A DNA stretch of 64,000 nucleotides from an uncultured Collinsella sp. (GTDB lineage Bacteria; Actinomycetota; Coriobacteriia; Coriobacteriales; Coriobacteriaceae). The position numbers were made by a program, and so were the translations under genes. The notes beneath the pieces are model-generated. The model saw only the letters and a program-made list of their open reading frames with translations, was not told the origin of the DNA and searched no databases. Shown in pieces: positions 59,870 through 64,000 of the stretch (positions are counted from its first letter, which is position 1; each line of letters begins with the position of its first letter). Where the stretch lies: positions 1 to 64,000 of the forward strand of contig UQKM01000004.1 of NCBI GenBank assembly GCA_900541685.1. The letters are read 5' to 3'.

Positions 59870-61132
59870 CTACAACACGGCGCCCTCGGGCAGGTCGACG
59901 CGAACAACGTCCACGACATCTCCCGCCTTGAGCTCGCACGGTCCTTCGTCAATACGCAACAGGCAGTTCGCACGCTGCATCGTGCCGAGCAGCGCCGAAT
60001 TCTGCGTCTTGGCCTCGGTCACCAACAACTCACCGGTCTCGGGGTCGCGCAAAACCGTGGCGCGATCGAAGAAGCGGCGATGCTGTCGCTTTTTCACGCC
60101 GTGTGTGAGCGTCGCCTGCTGTACGGGACGCGCACCCTCGGCAAAGCCGCGCATCTTGCGAATCGCCGGACGGGCGAGCATCTCAAAGTCCACATACGCC
60201 GCGGCCGGATTGCCTGAAAGCCCCAGGTAGGGCTTACCCCCGAGCAAACCAAACGTGATGGCCTTGCCCGGACGCATCGAGATGCGATCGAACAGCACCT
60301 CGCCCTCGCGCCGGACGAGCGCCGTCACGTAATCGTAATCGCCCGCCGAGGCGCCACCGCTCGTAATGACAAAATCGCACTCCTGCACGGCACGATGCAC
60401 CAGCCCGGCAATCGCCTGCTCATCATCGAGCGCAATGCCGTAGAACACGGGCTCGGCGCCGGCATCGAGCGCTTCGGCCATCAACGCCGACGAGTTGGAG
60501 TCGCGAATCTGCCCGCGCGCCGGCACGTTGCTCGGTGCGACCAGTTCCGTGCCCAGTGAGATGATGCCCACACGCGGGGCAGCGTGCACCTTCACGCTCG
60601 CGTATCCGGCGCTTGCCAGCAGACCCGCGCCCGCCGGAGCCACGACCTCGCCGGCGTGCATCACAACATCGCCGGCATGGGCCTCCTCGGCGGCAGAGCG
60701 AACGTTCTCCCCTACCTTGGCAGGCGCCGAGAACCTCACACGCGAGCCCTCGTTGCCGTCACCGTCGAGCACATCGACGATCTCATACTTCACCACGGCA
60801 TCGGCACCTTCGGGTACCGGCGCGCCCGTCATGATGCGGACCGTCTCGCCCGCGCCGATTGCGCCCTCAAACACATGGCCCGCGGCCTCATGTCCGATAA
60901 CGTCGAGCGTCACCGGCGCCTCGCCAGACGCCTGCGCCAAGTCCGACGAGCGCACGGCATATCCGTCCATAGCGCTGTTGGCAAACGGCGAGATGTCGAT
61001 ATCGGCCACCGCATCCTCGGCCAAGGGAAGACCGGCGGCCTGCCACACGGGAATCTCGACAACTTCGGTCCGATTCACGTGCGACAAGACGATCGCCTGC
61101 GCGTCCTCCAACGGAATGAGTTTCTCAGCCAT
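59870..61132 (-). CDS. moeA: Molybdopterin molybdenumtransferase
   Basis: 420 residues with the standard MoeA domains: SPFANSAMDGYAVRSSDLA, the VRIMTGAPVPEGADAVVKYE loop, GRVGIISLGTEL-like PRVGIISLGTELVAP, SGGASAGDYDYV and FGLLGGKPYLGLSGNPAAAYVDFEM with the catalytic Asp/Ser region. It inserts molybdate into adenylated molybdopterin. Probably co-transcribed with mog; divergent from the CLC gene. ATG follows AGAGGTG. Confidence 0.93.
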   Translation of the reverse strand: MAEKLIPLEDAQAIVLSHVNRTEVVEIPVWQAAGLPLAEDAVADIDISPFANSAMDGYAVRSSDLAQASGEAPVTLDVIGHEAAGHVFEGAIGAGETVRIMTGAPVPEGADAVVKYEIVDVLDGDGNEGSRVRFSAPAKVGENVRSAAEEAHAGDVVMHAGEVVAPAGAGLLASAGYASVKVHAAPRVGIISLGTELVAPSNVPARGQIRDSNSSALMAEALDAGAEPVFYGIALDDEQAIAGLVHRAVQECDFVITSGGASAGDYDYVTALVRREGEVLFDRISMRPGKAITFGLLGGKPYLGLSGNPAAAYVDFEMLARPAIRKMRGFAEGARPVQQATLTHGVKKRQHRRFFDRATVLRDPETGELLVTEAKTQNSALLGTMQRANCLLRIDEGPCELKAGDVVDVVRVDLPEGAVL

Positions 61133-61307
61133 ATACACCTCTAGCATGCTGCGGCGCACATCACGGGCGCCGATTCTTTATGTTTATCTCAGTATAATCC
61201 CCCGCCGCACGACGGCGACACAGCCACGTTCTCGAATACATCTGTCGGCCGCAAGCTGCAAAACAGAACCGAAACCAACCTGCCGGTTTGTCTCGTTTGG
61301 CACGTTC

Positions 61308-61313
61308 TATAAT
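61308..61313 (+). promoter_or_regulatory. -10 box of the CLC gene
   Basis: TATAAT, 29 bases before the ATG. The transcript leader would be only about 20-25 bases, leaving no room for a riboswitch. A second TATAAT lies near 61191 with the same orientation. Confidence 0.6.
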
Positions 61314-61342
61314 GCTTGCGTTGCAACCTAAAAGAGGAACGT

Positions 61343-62764
61343 ATGGCTTTTACCGATAAACCCGAAAGCGCAAACGAGGCGCAGGATCATTCCCAGTCGC
61401 TCGACGACGGCGGCTTTTTCTCCCTTAATGACGTCATCATGGCAGGCAGGCAACAGCTCACCCGCTCCGAGCATCTCTTGGCTGCCGACACGCGCCGCAA
61501 CGCCCGCAACCTACTCGCGAGCGCCAAGTTGCTCGTGCTCGTCGTCATCGTCTCGCTCGCCATGGGCGTTGCCGCTTGGGCGTTTTTGGCCTCGCTGAAT
61601 ATCGCGACCGACTATCGCGAGCACCATGCATGGATTTACGCGCTGCTTCCCGTTGTGGGCGTTGCCACCGCATGGGTGTACAAGAACCACGGCCTTGCCG
61701 CCAAGCGTGGCAACAACCTGGTCATCGACTCCGCTCTGGGCACACGCCTCATCCATATGCGCATGGCCGTCCTCACCTTCGTCTGCTCCACGCTCACGCA
61801 CCTCACGGGCGGATCGGCCGGTCGCGAGGGAGCCGCGGTGCAAATTGGCGGCACCATCGCCAGCAACATCTCGAGCCTCGCCCATCTCAAAAAGCACGAT
61901 CATCACGACCTGATGCTCGCCGGCATCTCGTCCGCCTTTGGCGCCGTGTTCGGATCGCCCCTTGCCGGAGCTTTCTTTGGCATGGAGATGTGCTTTATCG
62001 GCAAAATCGACTACACCGCAGGCATCTACTGCCTCGTCGCCTCGTTTACCGGCTACTTTACGTCACTCGCCCTGGGTACCGAGTACGAAGCGAATGTCAT
62101 CGCCAGCGTTCCCAACATGACACCACGGACGGTTGTCATCGTTGTTATCAGCGCCATTATCTTCGGTCTGACGGCACGCCTCTTTGCCTGGTCGGTTCGG
62201 ACCGTCAAGAGCCTGTACGGTCGCTTTATCACCAATTACCTCGTTCGCGCACTCATAGGCGCACTCGTGGTTTTGGCCGCCTATGCCCTCCTCGACGCCT
62301 GGAACTACGCCGGCCTTTCCACGTGGCTTTCCGGCGCCGGATTTGCCGGCAACACCACCCTGGCGGACGCAGTCATCAAGTTGGTCGTCACAGCGCTTAC
62401 CCTGGGCGCGGGCTTCCAAGGCGGCGAGGTCACGCCCCTGTTTGGCATCGGTGCGGCACTCGGTGGCTGGATCGGTTGCCTTACCGGGCTCGACCCCAGT
62501 TTTCTGGCGGCTCTCGGCATGCTCGGCGTGTTCTGTGCCGGCCTCAACGTGCCCATCACCACCTGCATGATGGCCATCGACCTGTTCCACGGCACGGCCG
62601 CCGGGTTCTTTGTCATCGTAGCCTTTATCAGCTACCTAACCGGCGGACACCGCGGCGTATACCCCGCCCAGCGCATCATCTCACCCAAGCGCCGTTCGCT
62701 TATTGTGGATGAGGGCGGTACGGTAGCGGATGCTATCGAGCGCCACAACGACCTGATAGAGTAG
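61343..62764 (+). CDS. CLC-type anion antiporter, probably the fluoride branch (CLC-F), 473 aa
   Basis: About 10-12 membrane helices preceded by an 85-residue cytoplasmic tail. AAKRGNNLVIDSAL, LTHLTGGSAGREGAAVQIGG (GREGxxVQ) and FQGGEVTPLFGIGAALG are CLC filter regions. The 'RGNNLV' and 'THLTGGSAGREG' forms and the missing classical GSGIP are typical of the CLC-F fluoride/proton antiporters. It would export fluoride; chloride cannot be excluded. The gene ends with a charged tail without CBS domains. ATG follows AAGAGG. Confidence 0.85.
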   Translation: MAFTDKPESANEAQDHSQSLDDGGFFSLNDVIMAGRQQLTRSEHLLAADTRRNARNLLASAKLLVLVVIVSLAMGVAAWAFLASLNIATDYREHHAWIYALLPVVGVATAWVYKNHGLAAKRGNNLVIDSALGTRLIHMRMAVLTFVCSTLTHLTGGSAGREGAAVQIGGTIASNISSLAHLKKHDHHDLMLAGISSAFGAVFGSPLAGAFFGMEMCFIGKIDYTAGIYCLVASFTGYFTSLALGTEYEANVIASVPNMTPRTVVIVVISAIIFGLTARLFAWSVRTVKSLYGRFITNYLVRALIGALVVLAAYALLDAWNYAGLSTWLSGAGFAGNTTLADAVIKLVVTALTLGAGFQGGEVTPLFGIGAALGGWIGCLTGLDPSFLAALGMLGVFCAGLNVPITTCMMAIDLFHGTAAGFFVIVAFISYLTGGHRGVYPAQRIISPKRRSLIVDEGGTVADAIERHNDLIE

Positions 62765-62850
62765 ATGTAATAATCGCCGTGCAGCCACAATCGGGGGCAA
62801 TTCGACCTGAGCGCGACCGCACTGTCATGTCACACGCCGGGAGTCGCCCC

Positions 62851-63813
62851 ATGCACGCAACTGATTTTGGTCGCACGCTCATCATCGCCAACCCAGCCGC
62901 CCAGTCGGGTGCGGCACGCGAAGTTGCCGAGCGCCTGCAACGATTTTTGGACATGACTGCACGCGCATCCCAGTTTGACCTGGTGTTGACCAGGCGTATG
63001 GGACACGCCAAGGAGCTGGCCGCGCAGGCTCAGGGCTATCGCACCGTTATCGCACTCGGCGGCGACGGCGTGATTCACGAGGTCGTCAACGGGCTTATGA
63101 CGCAAAAGGAGGACGCCCGCCCCGCTCTTGCCGTCCTGCCCGTGGGCTCCGGCAACGATTTTGCCCAGACGCTCGGCATCGACGATTTCTCCGGCAAGGA
63201 TTTTGGCGCGCTGCTCACCTGCGAGCTGCAGCGTCAGGACATCGGGCGCATTCGCTCGTGGAGCCCTGCGAGCGGCAGCGGCGAGGCTACCGTTGAGTAC
63301 TACGACCAGACGCTTTCGGTCGGCATCGATGCCGCCATCGGCCTTGGCACCACCGAGCTGCGCAAAAAGACCGGCCTGACGGGTGCCCCGCTCTACACCC
63401 TCTCGGGACTTGAGCAGTTTGGCCTGCGCTATCGCAACTACCCCATGACAGCCAGCTTTGACGGCACGCCCGCCGAGCGCGTGAGGGCGATCATCATGGC
63501 GATTCAGCTGGGTCCCACGTATGGCTCGGGCTATCGCATCTGCCCCGATGCCGACCCCTGCGACGGCATGCTCGACGTCTGCTACGCATGCGGCCCTGTC
63601 CCTCGTGCGGTTGCCCTGCCTATGTTTCTTTCGGCCAAGGACGGCCACCATACCAAACTGCCGCCGATTCGCATGCGCCGCTGCCGCCATGCCGACCTCA
63701 CCTTTGAGGAGCCCGACTACCCCATCCAGGCCGACGGCGAGCCCGTTGTCGCCTCGCGCATCGAGGTCGACGTCCTCGGCGGAGCCCTCCACGTCTGGCA
63801 CCCCACCCGCTAG
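62851..63813 (+). CDS. Diacylglycerol/lipid kinase family protein (DagK/YegS-like), 320 aa
   Basis: DAGK catalytic domain: IIANPAAQSGAAREVAERL, VIALGGDGVIHEVVNGLM (the GGDGTxxEV motif, with V for T), VLPVGSGNDFAQTLGI (GTGNDFA, with S for T). It continues with the C-terminal beta-rich domain (ICPDADPCDGMLDVCY). It phosphorylates a lipid, likely diacylglycerol, with ATP. ATG at 62851 has GGGAG seven bases upstream; earlier GTG/ATG starts give a non-homologous extension. Confidence 0.88.
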   Translation: MHATDFGRTLIIANPAAQSGAAREVAERLQRFLDMTARASQFDLVLTRRMGHAKELAAQAQGYRTVIALGGDGVIHEVVNGLMTQKEDARPALAVLPVGSGNDFAQTLGIDDFSGKDFGALLTCELQRQDIGRIRSWSPASGSGEATVEYYDQTLSVGIDAAIGLGTTELRKKTGLTGAPLYTLSGLEQFGLRYRNYPMTASFDGTPAERVRAIIMAIQLGPTYGSGYRICPDADPCDGMLDVCYACGPVPRAVALPMFLSAKDGHHTKLPPIRMRRCRHADLTFEEPDYPIQADGEPVVASRIEVDVLGGALHVWHPTR

Positions 63814-63822
63814 CCGCCCCTA

Positions 63823-63889
63823 AGTTGCGGTGAAATAGGGACTGTTTATGCAGCTAAAGTCGCAAAACAGTCCCTATTTCACCGCAACT
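63823..63889. repeat. 67-bp palindromic repeat, copy C
   Basis: Same as copies A and B, with paired changes in both arms (ATAGGGAC / GTCCCTAT instead of ATACGGAC / GTCCGTAT), which keep the stem perfect. Nine bases after the lipid kinase stop. Confidence 0.85.
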
Positions 63890-63899
63890 TATGAGGAGG

Positions 63900-64000
63900 C
63901 TAGTCGTCGCTGCCCGGTTTGCGACGGTTAGCCTTTTTAATGGCGTTGAAGTGTTTGTCGTTGAGCCTGCGCTGGCGAGAGCGCTGAGGCACCTTGGTCT
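63900..64000 (-). CDS. Basic C-terminal fragment of an unknown protein
   Basis: The last 33 codons of a minus-strand gene that begins outside the window: TKVPQRSRQRRLNDKHFNAIKKANRRKP and an acidic SDD end. Rich in Arg/Lys; nothing more can be said. The TAG stop is at 63900-63902. Confidence 0.5.
   Translation of the reverse strand, partial: TKVPQRSRQRRLNDKHFNAIKKANRRKPGSDD

Noticed and set aside
61200..61342. Fluoride riboswitch before the CLC-F-like gene
   Set aside because: The conserved crcB-motif core is absent and the likely promoter is too close to the start codon.

Overview
The window comes from a Gram-positive, high-GC gut anaerobe. The gene set and protein style point to a Coriobacteriia member, most likely Collinsella. 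This is an inference from family resemblance, the anaerobic gene content (double-cubane-cluster proteins, selenium and molybdenum enzymes, GlpA-type dehydrogenase with a [2Fe-2S] tail), polar intergenic hairpins and a LoaP-type capsule regulator. No rRNA is present to settle it.

Left end (1-6110): the 5' end of an rmlB-like gene on the minus strand, then a low-GC, gene-poor stretch with two orphan proteins, a DUF4238 gene, a broken secreted transglutaminase-like gene and a second remnant of its 5' end. Capsule/exopolysaccharide locus (6078-19965, all minus): a promoter lying between 15-bp inverted repeats, then loaP antiterminator, a leader hairpin, phosphoglycosyl transferase, tagA/wecG, wecC, wecB, TupA-like ATP-grasp, two glycosyltransferases, acetyltransferase, pyruvyl transferase, wzx, wzy, an F420-type Fe-S protein, a second acetyltransferase and a terminator. 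The distal half is visibly lower in GC than the proximal half, a typical serotype-variable block.

Central housekeeping part (20079-41550): thrS (no TGS domain), a zinc-ribbon membrane protein, an unusual array of six alternating 15-bp repeats with 25-bp unique spacers, a three-gene GlpA-like oxidoreductase operon, an M24 peptidase, folC, valS, clpX, clpP, tig, tRNA-Leu, a two-gene xanthine-dehydrogenase-type molybdenum hydroxylase and gdhA.

Selenium and molybdenum part (41812-61132, minus): selC, selB and selA with a formate/nitrite channel gene; tRNA-Gly and tRNA-Pro; a BrnQ carrier; then a probable seven-gene operon reading DCCP, DCCP, activase, selD, yedF, DUF3343, cysteine-desulfurase-like. 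Its selD is itself a selenoprotein gene with an in-frame TGA and a SECIS-like hairpin. Two structured repeats with compensatory changes sit in the two gaps around the second DCCP gene. Upstream lie modC, modB (with an extra secreted domain), modA, mog and moeA. Together these supply selenophosphate, Sec-tRNA, molybdate and molybdopterin, which fits a Sec-containing formate dehydrogenase (outside the window) and a molybdenum hydroxylase.

Right end (61343-64000): a CLC-F-type antiporter, a diacylglycerol-kinase-family enzyme, a third copy of a palindromic repeat and the 3' end of a minus-strand gene. Dispersed non-coding repeats are a feature of the whole window: a 67-bp palindrome (3 copies), a 165-bp MITE-like element (2 copies), tRNA-Gly 3'-end copies, and the DCCP-associated element (2 copies).
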